Part shown: piece by piece, positions 47,492 through 55,988 of the stretch
Numbering within the stretch: the first letter of the stretch is position 1
Layout: every line of letters begins with the position of its first letter
Assembly (NCBI RefSeq): GCF_033436665.1
Contig: NZ_JAWQFO010000002.1
Location: forward strand, 1 to 64,000
DNA from: JAWQFO01 sp033436665
Lineage (GTDB): Bacteria; Pseudomonadota; Alphaproteobacteria; Rhodobacterales; Rhodobacteraceae
Reading direction: 5' to 3'
Length of the DNA stretch: 64,000 nucleotides
The notes under the pieces: model-generated
What the model was told of the DNA's origin: nothing
Databases searched by the model: none
What the model saw: only the letters and a program-made list of their open reading frames with translations
Made by a program: the position numbers and the translations under genes

Positions 47492-48412
47492 TCAGTTCAC
47501 CGGTTCGAGCGCGCAGACCGCCTTGAGACAGTCCGCCACATAGGCCGAGGCGGGCGTCAGCAGGCGCGGCCGTCGAAAGATCAGGCCCGCCGGGCGCGAG
47601 GTGGCAAGCTCGGGCACGTCGATCTCGACCAGCCCGCGGCCTTCGGGGATCCGCAGCGCCGAGCGGGTGGTGTAGAGCAGCACGTCGTGAAAATACGCGA
47701 AAGCCAGCAGGAAGGATTGCGAGTTCGACGCGACCACCGGCGCGGGCGGGGTCTCGCCGAGGCTGATCACCCGGCCGTCGAGCTTGCGACGCGCCAGGGT
47801 GTGCTCGGGCGGCAGCGCCCAGTCTGCGGTCAGCGCCGCGCGCGGCGCGATGCCGCGCTGTGCGGCCAGGGGATGTTCAGGGCGGCCCACGACGATCAGC
47901 GCATCGTCGGTCAGTGGCTCGTATTCGAAGATCTGGTCGCCACCCGACAGCGGCTTCTCGGCCACGACGAAATCCAGCGCTCCGTCCGCGAGCGCCTGCA
48001 GTAGTCCTTCGTCAAAACCGCTCGACACGGTCACCTGCAGGCCCGGACGCTCGGTCAGGGCCGCGGCCATGGCTTCGGGCAGCTTGCGGCGCACCCAGGA
48101 CGGGCCGGCGCCGATCCGCACCTTGCCGGCGGACCCATCACGCATGGCGCGGACCTCTTCCTCGGCATCCGAAAGCTGCGCCGAGACCAGCCTGGCGTGG
48201 CGCAGCAGGCGCTCGCCGATCGGTGTCAACGCGACTCCGTGCGCGGTGCGCTGAAACACCGGTGCCTTCAGCTGGTATTCAAGCTGCCGGATCGCCTTCG
48301 ACAGCGTGGGCTGCGCGAGGTTGAGCGCCTCGGCGGCCTTGGTGATGTTCCCCATCTCGGCGGTCCGCAGGAAGTAGCCCAGCAGCCGAAGATCGATCTT
48401 TGAACCGGCCAT
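47492..48412 (-). CDS. LysR-family transcriptional regulator
   Basis: The 306-aa protein has the helix-turn-helix FLRTAEMGNITKAAEALNLAQPTLSKAIRQLEYQLKAPVFQR at the amino end and a two-lobed ligand domain. The start at ATG 48412 follows GGAGG closely. It precedes the sulfatase ABC operon in the same direction, and the dyad at 47472 has LysR-box form, so it is the likely activator of that operon. Confidence 0.9.
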   Translation of the reverse strand: MAGSKIDLRLLGYFLRTAEMGNITKAAEALNLAQPTLSKAIRQLEYQLKAPVFQRTAHGVALTPIGERLLRHARLVSAQLSDAEEEVRAMRDGSAGKVRIGAGPSWVRRKLPEAMAAALTERPGLQVTVSSGFDEGLLQALADGALDFVVAEKPLSGGDQIFEYEPLTDDALIVVGRPEHPLAAQRGIAPRAALTADWALPPEHTLARRKLDGRVISLGETPPAPVVASNSQSFLLAFAYFHDVLLYTTRSALRIPEGRGLVEIDVPELATSRPAGLIFRRPRLLTPASAYVADCLKAVCALEPVN

Positions 48413-48559
48413 GAGCCTCCGGATCCGGCAAATTGCGACCGGGCGAGTGAACACGCCGCATCGGGCGATGGCAAGCAAGGGCGCGCGCGTCCAGACTGGC
48501 GCCGCCCGTTTTGCAATCGGGGCGGCCCGCCGCAGCGGCTCCGGTCGCCGGATGAGGCA

Positions 48560-49798
48560 TCACCGGCGGTTCGGCAGGCGCTGCATGACGATCGGGGCAA
48601 GCATCCCGTGCACGAAGATCGAGATCAGCACGGCGATCACCGCGATGCGCCAGACCGAGTCGATCTGCGCGAATTCGGCATGGGCAGCGGCATAGGCGAT
48701 GTAGAAGAAACTGCCCATGCCGCGAATGCCGAAGAAGGCGATCGTCAACCGTTCGAACCGGGTGCCGCGGGTGCAGATCAGGCCGATCCAGCCGGCCACG
48801 GGACGGACCACGAAGGTCAGGGCCACGGCGATGGCGACCTCGGACCAGCGGGTTTCGGCCATCAGCCCGGAGACCGCGAAACCGCCCAGCCACAGCAGGA
48901 GCACGGCCAGCAGGATGCGCTCGAACTGCTCGCCGATCTCGTGCGGCTTGATCACGTAGGCGTCGCCGCTGTCACCGCGCCCCACGCCACGTCCGACGCG
49001 CGAGGCGAGAAAGACAGCGAGGAAGCCGTAGCCGTCGATGGCCTCGGTCGCGCCGTAGGCCAGGAAGGTGGCGCCGAGAAACACGAGCCCTGCGTTGCGC
49101 CCGCCGGTGGCGCGGTCGCCCCAGCGGCTGAGCGTGAAGGTGCCGACGCACCAGCCCACACCGCAGCCGACCGCAAGCGCCGCGGCGATGCGCCAGAAAA
49201 GATCGCGCAGCACCCAGTCGCCGAGAATGGACCAGGACAGGCCGACCTCGGCGACAAGAATGGCAAGCCAGACGAACGGAAAGGCGAGGCCGTCGTTGAG
49301 GCCCGATTCGGTGGTCAGCGACAGGCGCACGTCGTCTTCCTCGCCCTCGGTCGGGCCGTCGACCTGCACCTCGCGCGCCAGCACCGGGTCGGTCGGCGCC
49401 ATCGCCGCGGCCAGCAACAAGGCAGAAGCCAGGCCAAGCCCCGCCCAGAGCCCGAGCGCCGCCAGGGCTACGATGGTGAGCGGCATGGTGATGCCGAGCA
49501 GCGCCCAGGCGTGCTGCCACTCGGTGCGCCCGGCGCGCGTGTCGACGGCGAGACCGGCGGCGGCCAGCGCCACGATCACGATGATCTCGGTCAGGTGTTC
49601 GACGATGGCGAGTTCCCAGTCACTGCGCAGCGGATCGAACACGAACCACGGGATCGGTAGGGCCACGATCAGCGCGCCGGCGACAACGTAGATGGTCGGT
49701 ACGCTGACTAGGCGACGTCCGCAGACGAGCGGCAAGGCAGTCAGGCCGAGCAGGGCGAGCCCGGTCGCAAAGAACATCGTGTCCTTCAGTTCGATCAC
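48560..49798 (-). CDS. Cation:proton antiporter, NhaP/CPA1 type
   Basis: The 412-aa protein has about twelve helices and the CPA1 active-site text: AMAPTDPVLAREVQV (TDP unwound helix), SLTTESGLNDGLAFPFVWLAILVAE (the conserved ND of helix 5-like), and FFGIRGMGSFFYIAYAA (FGIRG). It exchanges Na+ or K+ for H+ and would support salt or pH homeostasis. The start is taken as GTG 49798; ATG 49777 is an alternative. It is separated from the sulfatase genes and may be an independent unit. Confidence 0.9.
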   Translation of the reverse strand: MIELKDTMFFATGLALLGLTALPLVCGRRLVSVPTIYVVAGALIVALPIPWFVFDPLRSDWELAIVEHLTEIIVIVALAAAGLAVDTRAGRTEWQHAWALLGITMPLTIVALAALGLWAGLGLASALLLAAAMAPTDPVLAREVQVDGPTEGEEDDVRLSLTTESGLNDGLAFPFVWLAILVAEVGLSWSILGDWVLRDLFWRIAAALAVGCGVGWCVGTFTLSRWGDRATGGRNAGLVFLGATFLAYGATEAIDGYGFLAVFLASRVGRGVGRGDSGDAYVIKPHEIGEQFERILLAVLLLWLGGFAVSGLMAETRWSEVAIAVALTFVVRPVAGWIGLICTRGTRFERLTIAFFGIRGMGSFFYIAYAAAHAEFAQIDSVWRIAVIAVLISIFVHGMLAPIVMQRLPNRR

Positions 49799-49838
49799 GG
49801 GTGCATTCCGCGGGGCGGGAGGGCCGGCGGGCAGTGTG

Positions 49839-50816
49839 TCATTCGTTCGACGTGCCGCCACCGCCGGAGGCTGAGACCGGACGTGGCCTGAGCGGTTCAC
49901 CGATCCGGCATGTCAGGCGCTCGCGGTCCCAGTCGCCAAGGTCGCAGGCGGCATCGAAGGTCTGGCCGAGGAACGACAGCAGTGTGGCGGCAGGATCGTC
50001 CGATGTGCGCACCGTCTCGTAGGGCAGCACGAACTCGCCCGCCGCCTCGTGCCATTTGACTCCGGGCACGTCGATCTCGGCGCGCGCGAACCCCTCTGGC
50101 GTCGGGTAGGCGTAGGCGTAGAAGGCCGCGGTGTCGCTGATACCCCCACCTGGCCAGAACCCGGCGGAGGCGACTTCGTGGCTGTAAGCCTCCTGCGTCA
50201 CCACGTCGGACAGCGCCGGAATCCCGCCCGGATGCAGTGGCGCGGGATCTCCAGAGAACCGGGTGACCGCGAGATCGAAGCTGCCCCAGAACAGGTGGAC
50301 CGGGCTCGACTTGCCGAGAAACCCGGTGCGGAAATGTTCGAAGACGCCAGCAGCGCTCAGCAAGGCGCGGTGAAAGCGGCGCACGGCCGCGCCGTCGTAA
50401 GGGCGCTCCGCGTGGTCCTCGGCAAAGGGCACCGGATCGGCAATTTCGTTGGGCCGGTGGTGGAAGTCGGCGTTGAGCCCGAGGCGGCGCAGGGCGGCGC
50501 GGAAGGCCGCGTCGAACCCGGCGACACTGTCGGGCCCGAGCGGAAGTTCTTCGGAGGCGCCGCCCGCCAGGTCGATGACGAGGGTTTCGTGGGCGAAATC
50601 GAACGTTATCTCGACGGCCCGCCCTGCGTCTTCGATCATGCCGCTGCGCAGGCCGCGCGCGCACGGGTAGAAAGTGGCATGCCATGAATGGATCATCCAG
50701 GGCGTCCGGGCGAGCCGGTACTTGCCGACGATCTGCAGGTAGAGGTGTAGCGCGTCGCGCGTCGCGCTCCAGTCGGTCGTGTCGAGGTCGGGCCAGGCTG
50801 AGGTTGCGTGCGACAT
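49839..50816 (-). CDS. DUF5996 family protein, 325 aa
   Basis: The protein opens with the family's WPDLDTTDWSATRDALHLYLQIVGKYRLARTPWMIHSWHATFYPCARGL. Conserved blocks PVHLFWGSFDLAVTRFSG and EAYSHEVASAGFWPGGG follow, then the YETVRTSDDPAATLLSFLGQTFDAACDLGDWDRE end. It is soluble without a signal peptide. The family is widespread and uncharacterised. It lies 40 bp upstream of the antiporter gene in the same direction. Confidence 0.8.
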   Translation of the reverse strand: MSHATSAWPDLDTTDWSATRDALHLYLQIVGKYRLARTPWMIHSWHATFYPCARGLRSGMIEDAGRAVEITFDFAHETLVIDLAGGASEELPLGPDSVAGFDAAFRAALRRLGLNADFHHRPNEIADPVPFAEDHAERPYDGAAVRRFHRALLSAAGVFEHFRTGFLGKSSPVHLFWGSFDLAVTRFSGDPAPLHPGGIPALSDVVTQEAYSHEVASAGFWPGGGISDTAAFYAYAYPTPEGFARAEIDVPGVKWHEAAGEFVLPYETVRTSDDPAATLLSFLGQTFDAACDLGDWDRERLTCRIGEPLRPRPVSASGGGGTSNE

Positions 50817-50940
50817 GTTCCGGTCTCCCTTTCTCGCCGGGAAACCTAGCGGACCTGCGACGGAAATCGACCCGAGGCAAGGACGGGGAGACGGCCGAAC
50901 ATGCCCGCCAAAGCCGCTACTACCGGAACCAGGCGGTCAG

Positions 50941-52338
50941 TCAGGAGGCGCGCAGGCTGTCTCCGAGGCTTTGCAGCTTGCGATCGGACAGATATCCATA
51001 GCGGTTCATCTGGACCTCGTGACCATCCAGCGCGCGGTACCGGCGCATCATGTCGTCGAGCGGCCCATATCCATGCGCCATCGCGCAGATCCGCGTTTCG
51101 GGTCCGGCAGCCTTGGCGGCCTGCGCCATCTTCGCTGCGATGTCCTCCGCAGCTGCCGCATGCGTTTCGTCGGGTCCGGGATAGCGGATCTTTGTGGGGT
51201 CACGCGAGGCGTCCGGGGACAGGCGCAGGATCTTGCTCAGCGCCCGGGCGATGTCGTGCGGGGCAAAATCGGCGCGGGTTTCCAGCGCTCGCAGGTAGTC
51301 GGCCTCTATCAGCGGCCAGTGCATGGTGTAGAATTTGACGCCCAGCACGTCGCAATGCTGCGCGCAGTCCGCGATGTCGAAGCCGGTCACCTCGTTCAGT
51401 GGCGGCGGAAAGCACTGCAGGAAGGTCTTGGCCCGGCCGCGGCTGACCTCTGTCACCGTCTCGTGGAGAAACGCGGCATAGGAGGCGACGATGGCGCGGC
51501 GCAGCGCCAGAAGCTCGGCCAGGACCGGGTAGGCGGCAAAGAGGCTGTCGCGGAACGTCTCGGTATCGTCGAGCGCAATCCTGTGCCGGCGGATCGTGCC
51601 ATCCCCGAGCTCTGCGAGGAACGCCGTCGTACCCGCACGCAACGCCCCGAGATCGAGACCGAGCGCGCCGGCTTGCCGCGCCGCGCCCGGATTGAAATCG
51701 AAGAACAGCGTGTCGAAGTGGTAAACGGGGTACTCCGGCCAGTCGAACTTGAGCCCGTCGACCTGCGGATAGGCCAGCCAGAGATCGGCGATGAAGGCAC
51801 GCATGTAGCGGCGCAGATCTTCCGAGGCCAGCGAGGCATTGCGGTCGACACGGCCCGGGACGGGCGTGCCGTCGGGCAGCATCGGCTCGTCCTGCGGAAG
51901 CGGGCCGCCGAACTGGACGCGGTAGCAGGGCGGGATCGCGGCCTGCACCTGCATCCAGCATTCCAACCCGCGCGCCTTCGCGGCGTCGAGGAATTGGGCC
52001 ACCACGTGTCCCTCGGCGTCGGTGAGCGCGGTCGGTTCGGGCGGGCGGTAGGCAGTCGCGGCATAGCGCGCGGTGTCCGGTCGGAAACTGGGTGCGGCGG
52101 TCATCCACAGCTCACGCCGGCCCCAGAGCGGGCGGTCGAGCAGGCGCTTGCCGCCGATACCGCCGTCGATCGGGGGTTCGCGGTTGCCGGTGCCCGCGGG
52201 TGCGGGGGCGGCGACATAGGGCGACGTGGTCACCGAATCCGCGCCGGCCACGTCCGCGATCATGTGTAGGACATGCTCCGGGCCGTCGGACTGGAAGTAT
52301 TCGGGCAGCACGGTGATGCCGAGACGGTTGCGGGTCAT
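50941..52338 (-). CDS. Uncharacterised TIM-barrel/glycoside-hydrolase-like protein, 465 aa
   Basis: The cytoplasmic protein has no signal peptide and looks like a beta/alpha barrel of hydrolase type: an early LGITVLPEYFQSDGPEHVL, the AKARGLECWMQVQAAIP strand-helix, and YPQVDGLKFDWPEYPVYHFD, in which D197 and E200 sit where barrel glycosidases often hold catalytic acids. LGVKFYTMHWPLIEADY follows later. No named family is recognised. It is the last gene of the nine-gene TTT-sulfatase operon (4-nt overlap with the enolase-superfamily gene), so it probably acts on the imported compound or a glycoside of it. Confidence 0.75.
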   Translation of the reverse strand: MTRNRLGITVLPEYFQSDGPEHVLHMIADVAGADSVTTSPYVAAPAPAGTGNREPPIDGGIGGKRLLDRPLWGRRELWMTAAPSFRPDTARYAATAYRPPEPTALTDAEGHVVAQFLDAAKARGLECWMQVQAAIPPCYRVQFGGPLPQDEPMLPDGTPVPGRVDRNASLASEDLRRYMRAFIADLWLAYPQVDGLKFDWPEYPVYHFDTLFFDFNPGAARQAGALGLDLGALRAGTTAFLAELGDGTIRRHRIALDDTETFRDSLFAAYPVLAELLALRRAIVASYAAFLHETVTEVSRGRAKTFLQCFPPPLNEVTGFDIADCAQHCDVLGVKFYTMHWPLIEADYLRALETRADFAPHDIARALSKILRLSPDASRDPTKIRYPGPDETHAAAAEDIAAKMAQAAKAAGPETRICAMAHGYGPLDDMMRRYRALDGHEVQMNRYGYLSDRKLQSLGDSLRAS

Positions 52339-53432
52339 TGTGTGGCCTCGCTGCCGAGCGAGACGCCGATTCCGGGCCGGTCCGGCGACAGCGCGATCGC
52401 GCCTTTCGTCACCTGCGGCAGTGCATGGTCCACGAGCGCGTCAAAGGCCGGTGTTTCGTCGAATTGCATCTCCAGCAGGTCGGCGTCCTCGAGCGCCGCG
52501 CAGAGATGCAGCGAGTGGGCGTGGCAGATCGGTCCGGACGGGTTGTGCGGCGAGAACACAACACCGTGGCGGCGCAGCTCTGCGGCGATCCGCAGCATTT
52601 CCGACGGGCCGCCGGCGTATTTCATGTCCGGCATCATCACGTCGTAGGCTCCGGCTTCGAGGTAGGGCCGGAAACCGGCCAGAAGCACGCGGGTCTCGAG
52701 CCCGGCGAGGCGCATGCCGTGAGCGTTGGCGCGCTCGCGCAGACGGCGGATTGCCGGGATCGCGGCCTCGGTCTCGGCCACCGGGCATTCGACCCAGTGC
52801 GGGTCGAGCGGGGCCACGGCATCGATCATCCGCGCTGCACCTTCCGCGTTGAAGCGCCAGTGGCAGTCGATCATCAGGCGCCGGTCGCCGATTGCCGCGC
52901 GAACCGCGGCGATCCGGGCCAGCCCCGGTTCGGCCGCTGCCGTCATCTCCGTGCGCCCGAGATCGGGACGCACCTCGTCGAAGGGCGCGATCTTGATCGC
53001 CCGGTGGCCCGCGGCGAGCGCGTCGGACGCACTTCGTGCCATGCCCTCGGGCGAGCGGTCGCGGGTGCGCCGGTTGATATTGGCATAAACGGGAACCGGA
53101 CGCGCTACGCCGCCGAGCGCCACGGCCAGCGGGAGACCCTTCTGCCGAGCCTCGAGGTCCCAAAGCGCCTGCAGCACAGCCGAACTCAGCGCGGCCTGCG
53201 GGAGCGTGTCGAAAGGCAGTCGCGTCTGCGCCGCGTCGGGGTCGGTGTCGCGCCAGTCCGAAATGGCCGGCAGCAACGAGGCCGCCGCGCGCACCTCGGC
53301 TTCGGAGCCCGCCAGCGTCGCCTCGCCGAAGCCCATCACGCCGTCCGCGCCCTCGATGCCGACGAAAAGCCAGGTGGTGCGATCGGTGACCCGCTCCTCT
53401 CGGAACCATGCGCGTGCGATCCCCGGGATCAT
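52335..53432 (-). CDS. Mandelate racemase/muconate lactonizing enzyme family protein (second copy)
   Basis: The 365-aa enolase-superfamily enzyme has a capping domain (1-110) and barrel. Catalytic text includes IKIAPF (K147), MIDCHWRF (D189, H191), VECPVAE (E215), LAGLE (E246), PDMKYAGG (D269, K271) and SPHNPSGP (H296). The metal ligands D189, E215 and E246 and a general base K147/H296 set are present, fitting a sugar-acid dehydratase or epimerase. The usual lysine-x-lysine pair is only KIAPF. It overlaps both neighbours by 4 nt in the operon. Confidence 0.88.
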   Translation of the reverse strand: MIPGIARAWFREERVTDRTTWLFVGIEGADGVMGFGEATLAGSEAEVRAAASLLPAISDWRDTDPDAAQTRLPFDTLPQAALSSAVLQALWDLEARQKGLPLAVALGGVARPVPVYANINRRTRDRSPEGMARSASDALAAGHRAIKIAPFDEVRPDLGRTEMTAAAEPGLARIAAVRAAIGDRRLMIDCHWRFNAEGAARMIDAVAPLDPHWVECPVAETEAAIPAIRRLRERANAHGMRLAGLETRVLLAGFRPYLEAGAYDVMMPDMKYAGGPSEMLRIAAELRRHGVVFSPHNPSGPICHAHSLHLCAALEDADLLEMQFDETPAFDALVDHALPQVTKGAIALSPDRPGIGVSLGSEATQ

Positions 53433-54589
53433 ATCGACGGCCCCAGGCGGCTGATCACCTCGAAGCCTTCGTCCTGGCGCTCGCAGGCGGTGCTGGCCCC
53501 GTCGCAGGTGCGCACCAGCAGGTCCAGCAGCTCCGGAAGCAGTTCGGCGCGGGACCGCGCCCCTGTGAAGGCGGGTGAAGCGTCAAAGTCGATCTGGTCA
53601 GGAAGCCTCCGGGCGGTCTCGGGGTTTGCCGTGATCTTCAGCGTCGGCGCCATGGCGCTGCCGTAGGGATTGCCGTGACCGGTCGTGAAACAGACCGCCT
53701 GCGCACCGCCGGCAACCATCGAGGTGATGGATTCCGGCGACAGCGCGGGCGTGTCCATCAGGAATAGCCCCGCCCCGGGGATAGCCTCGCCTTCGGCCAG
53801 AGCGCCGAGGATCGGCGTGGTGCCGCCCTTGGCTATCGCCCCCAGCGACTTTTCCTCGAGCGTGGTGATGCCGCCCTCGATGTTCTGCGGGCCGGGGTTG
53901 CCCCTGTAGGGATCGGAGCCTGCGGCGGTGGCGATGGCATGGCGCGCGGCGACGAGGTCCAGCAGGCGTGCCGCGACCGCGGGTTCGGGGCAGCGCGCGG
54001 CCAAGGCCGGCTCGGTGCCCAGCCACTCGACGGTTTCGCTGATCACCACCGAACCACCGTCCGCGATCACGGCATCGGCAAGTTCGCCCGCCAACGGGTT
54101 GGCCACCATGCCCGAGGACGCGTCGGAATGGCCGCATTCCATCGCCACAACGAGGTCGGACAGCGGGCAGGCCGCGCGCGGGATGCGCTCGAGGTCGGCC
54201 TGCAGATCTCGCCCGGTCGCGATGGCCGCCGCCACCAACGCCGGACTGTCTTCATCCGCCTCCTGCAGCGAGAACCCCGCGACGGCTCGGCCTGCGCCCT
54301 CCGCCGCGTCCTGGTAGCGCTGTCGCGCCGCGCTGTCGGGGGCAAGGACAATGACCGCGCCGGAATTGGGATGGCAGGCGAGCGCGGTCAGGGCACGCGC
54401 CTGGAACTCCCGGTCGGCCCCCACCTGTCCGCGTCCGTAAGGGTTCGAGACCAGCACCGCGCCGGGCAGAGCGGCGGCGATCTTGCGCGCGCCGGGGGCG
54501 TTGAGCCCGCAGATTGACACGATCGTGAGGTGGTTGCGGATGCCGGGTCGGCCTGCGGTCCGCGGATATCCCATGAAACTGCGGCTCAT
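53429..54589 (-). CDS. UxaA-type dehydratase/lyase large subunit
   Basis: The 386-aa protein is the carboxyl (catalytic) part of the UxaA family, which includes altronate and galactarate dehydratases and the sulfolactate sulfo-lyase large subunit. Motifs are GRPGIRNHLTIVSICGLNAPGARKIA, VVAMECGHSDASSGMVANPLAGELADAVIADGGSVVISE and PGPQNIEGGITTLEEKSLGAIAKGGT. The SAF domain is encoded separately just upstream (4-nt overlap). It probably removes water, or sulfite in the sulfo-lyase alternative, from a hydroxy acid. Which one cannot be decided from sequence alone. Confidence 0.85.
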   Translation of the reverse strand: MSRSFMGYPRTAGRPGIRNHLTIVSICGLNAPGARKIAAALPGAVLVSNPYGRGQVGADREFQARALTALACHPNSGAVIVLAPDSAARQRYQDAAEGAGRAVAGFSLQEADEDSPALVAAAIATGRDLQADLERIPRAACPLSDLVVAMECGHSDASSGMVANPLAGELADAVIADGGSVVISETVEWLGTEPALAARCPEPAVAARLLDLVAARHAIATAAGSDPYRGNPGPQNIEGGITTLEEKSLGAIAKGGTTPILGALAEGEAIPGAGLFLMDTPALSPESITSMVAGGAQAVCFTTGHGNPYGSAMAPTLKITANPETARRLPDQIDFDASPAFTGARSRAELLPELLDLLVRTCDGASTACERQDEGFEVISRLGPSI

Positions 54590-54852
54590 CGGGTCGCGCC
54601 CTTCAGGTTGTGGCTGTGAACGTGATCGCCGGGCGCGATCACCTCGGTCGCGGTGCCGATGGGCTGGCCGTACTTGCGCACCGGGGCGCCGGCAGGCACG
54701 GAGTTCAGCGCGACTTTGTGGCCCATGCGGATTGCGGCCGTCAGGGTCGGACCCATGCCCTGCGCGGTCACAATCTGCGTGCCGGCGTCGAGATCGCGCA
54801 GCAGGCAGGCGACATCGTCGTCGGGATGGATGCGCAGCGCGTTGATCGTCAC
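54586..54852 (-). CDS. UxaA-type small subunit (SAF domain, 88 aa)
   Basis: The frame starts at GTG 54852, overlapping the previous gene's stop (GTGA). It reads VTINALRIHPDDDVACLLRDLDAGTQIV, then KVALNSVPAGAPVRKYGQPIGTATEVIAPGDHVHSHNL. This is the SAF fold of UxaA/SuyA amino-terminal domains, ending in the conserved GDHVHSHN metal or substrate motif. In one-chain altronate dehydratase it is fused to the large domain; here it is separate, as in two-subunit lyases. It overlaps the large-subunit gene by 4 nt. Confidence 0.85.
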   Translation of the reverse strand: MTINALRIHPDDDVACLLRDLDAGTQIVTAQGMGPTLTAAIRMGHKVALNSVPAGAPVRKYGQPIGTATEVIAPGDHVHSHNLKGATR

Positions 54853-55988
54853 AGCCGGGCCTCGCGATGCGACGTCAGCAGATCGGCCACGGCGGCGGTA
54901 TCCGGATCGAAGCCGAGACCCGGGGCGTTCAAGAGCGGAAAACGACCCTCCTCCAGCGCCAATCCGCGCCCCGAAAAAACCGAGAGCAGCGGGTTCTCGG
55001 AGCTGTCGACCTCCAGAAACCCGCCGCCGCCGACCGCCGCCAACAGGTGCGCCGAGGCGACGAGACCGACGCCGCCTCCAAGAAAATGCGGGCAGTAGAC
55101 CATGCCCCTCGCAACCGCGTCGCGGGCAATCCGGGCGGTGGCCGAGAGACCACCCCACTTGCAGATATCGGGCTGGAGGTAACGCAGCGCACCGCCCGAG
55201 ATCGCCGCATCGAACGCTTGCGCCCCGCGCAGGTTCTCGCCGGCAGCGAGCGGGATGTCGGTGGCGCGGGCCAGGTCCTTCCAGTGATCGGGCGGCGCAT
55301 CGGCGGGCAACGGCTCTTCCAGCCAGACCGGTGCAACGGCGGCCAGCCGGTCGCAGCGGCGCCGAGCAGTATCGAGATCCCAGGCCTGGTTGGCGTCGAG
55401 CATCAGGGCCTCGCCCGCGCGCAGGTCCGCCGCCGTCGCCTCGGCGCTTTCGAGCCCGTCGTCGGGTCCGAACCCGATGCGCTGCTTGAAGCGGCGATAG
55501 CCGAGGCCGCGCATCCGTGCGACCTGATCGGCGCAGGCCTCGGGGCTGATCCCGCTGGCATAAGCCTCGACAGGCTGCGCCGATCCGCCCAGAAGTTCGG
55601 CCAGCGGTCTGCCCGCACGCCGTGCGCGCAGGTCGTGGATCGCGATATCCGCGCCCGAGGCAAGCTGTGCGACCGGCCCGGGTTCCCCGGCCTGCAGCGC
55701 CAGCCGATGCAGCCGCGTCAGGATCGTGTCGAACGGGTCCGGCGTATCCGCACTCAGACCGCCAAGCGCGGCGGGCAGCACGTTGATCGCCAGCTGCGCG
55801 CGGTAGAGATCGCCGCCGGGCGGGAAGTTGCACCAGATCTCGCCCCAGCCATGCGCGCCTTCGGCATCCTCGATCCGCACCAGCAGGGCCGGTCGGTGCG
55901 CAAGGGGGCCCATGACAGTGACCAGCGGCTCCGGCAGCGCATGGCGGAAGTGAAAAACCTCGAGTTTCGAAAGGGCGGGGGCGGTCAC
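54849..55988 (-). CDS. Mandelate racemase/muconate lactonizing enzyme family protein (first copy)
   Basis: The 379-aa enolase-superfamily enzyme starts at GTG 55988, overlapping the sulfatase stop. Catalytic text: RFKQRIG (K168, R170), MLDANQAW (D198), WLEEPL (224-226), LAAGEN (E251), QPDICKWGG (D274) and CPHFLGGG (H301). These are the metal ligands and acid/base residues expected of sugar-acid dehydratases. It follows the sulfatase directly, so it may act on the desulfated acid. It is not close to the second copy at 52335. Confidence 0.9.
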   Translation of the reverse strand: MTAPALSKLEVFHFRHALPEPLVTVMGPLAHRPALLVRIEDAEGAHGWGEIWCNFPPGGDLYRAQLAINVLPAALGGLSADTPDPFDTILTRLHRLALQAGEPGPVAQLASGADIAIHDLRARRAGRPLAELLGGSAQPVEAYASGISPEACADQVARMRGLGYRRFKQRIGFGPDDGLESAEATAADLRAGEALMLDANQAWDLDTARRRCDRLAAVAPVWLEEPLPADAPPDHWKDLARATDIPLAAGENLRGAQAFDAAISGGALRYLQPDICKWGGLSATARIARDAVARGMVYCPHFLGGGVGLVASAHLLAAVGGGGFLEVDSSENPLLSVFSGRGLALEEGRFPLLNAPGLGFDPDTAAVADLLTSHREARL

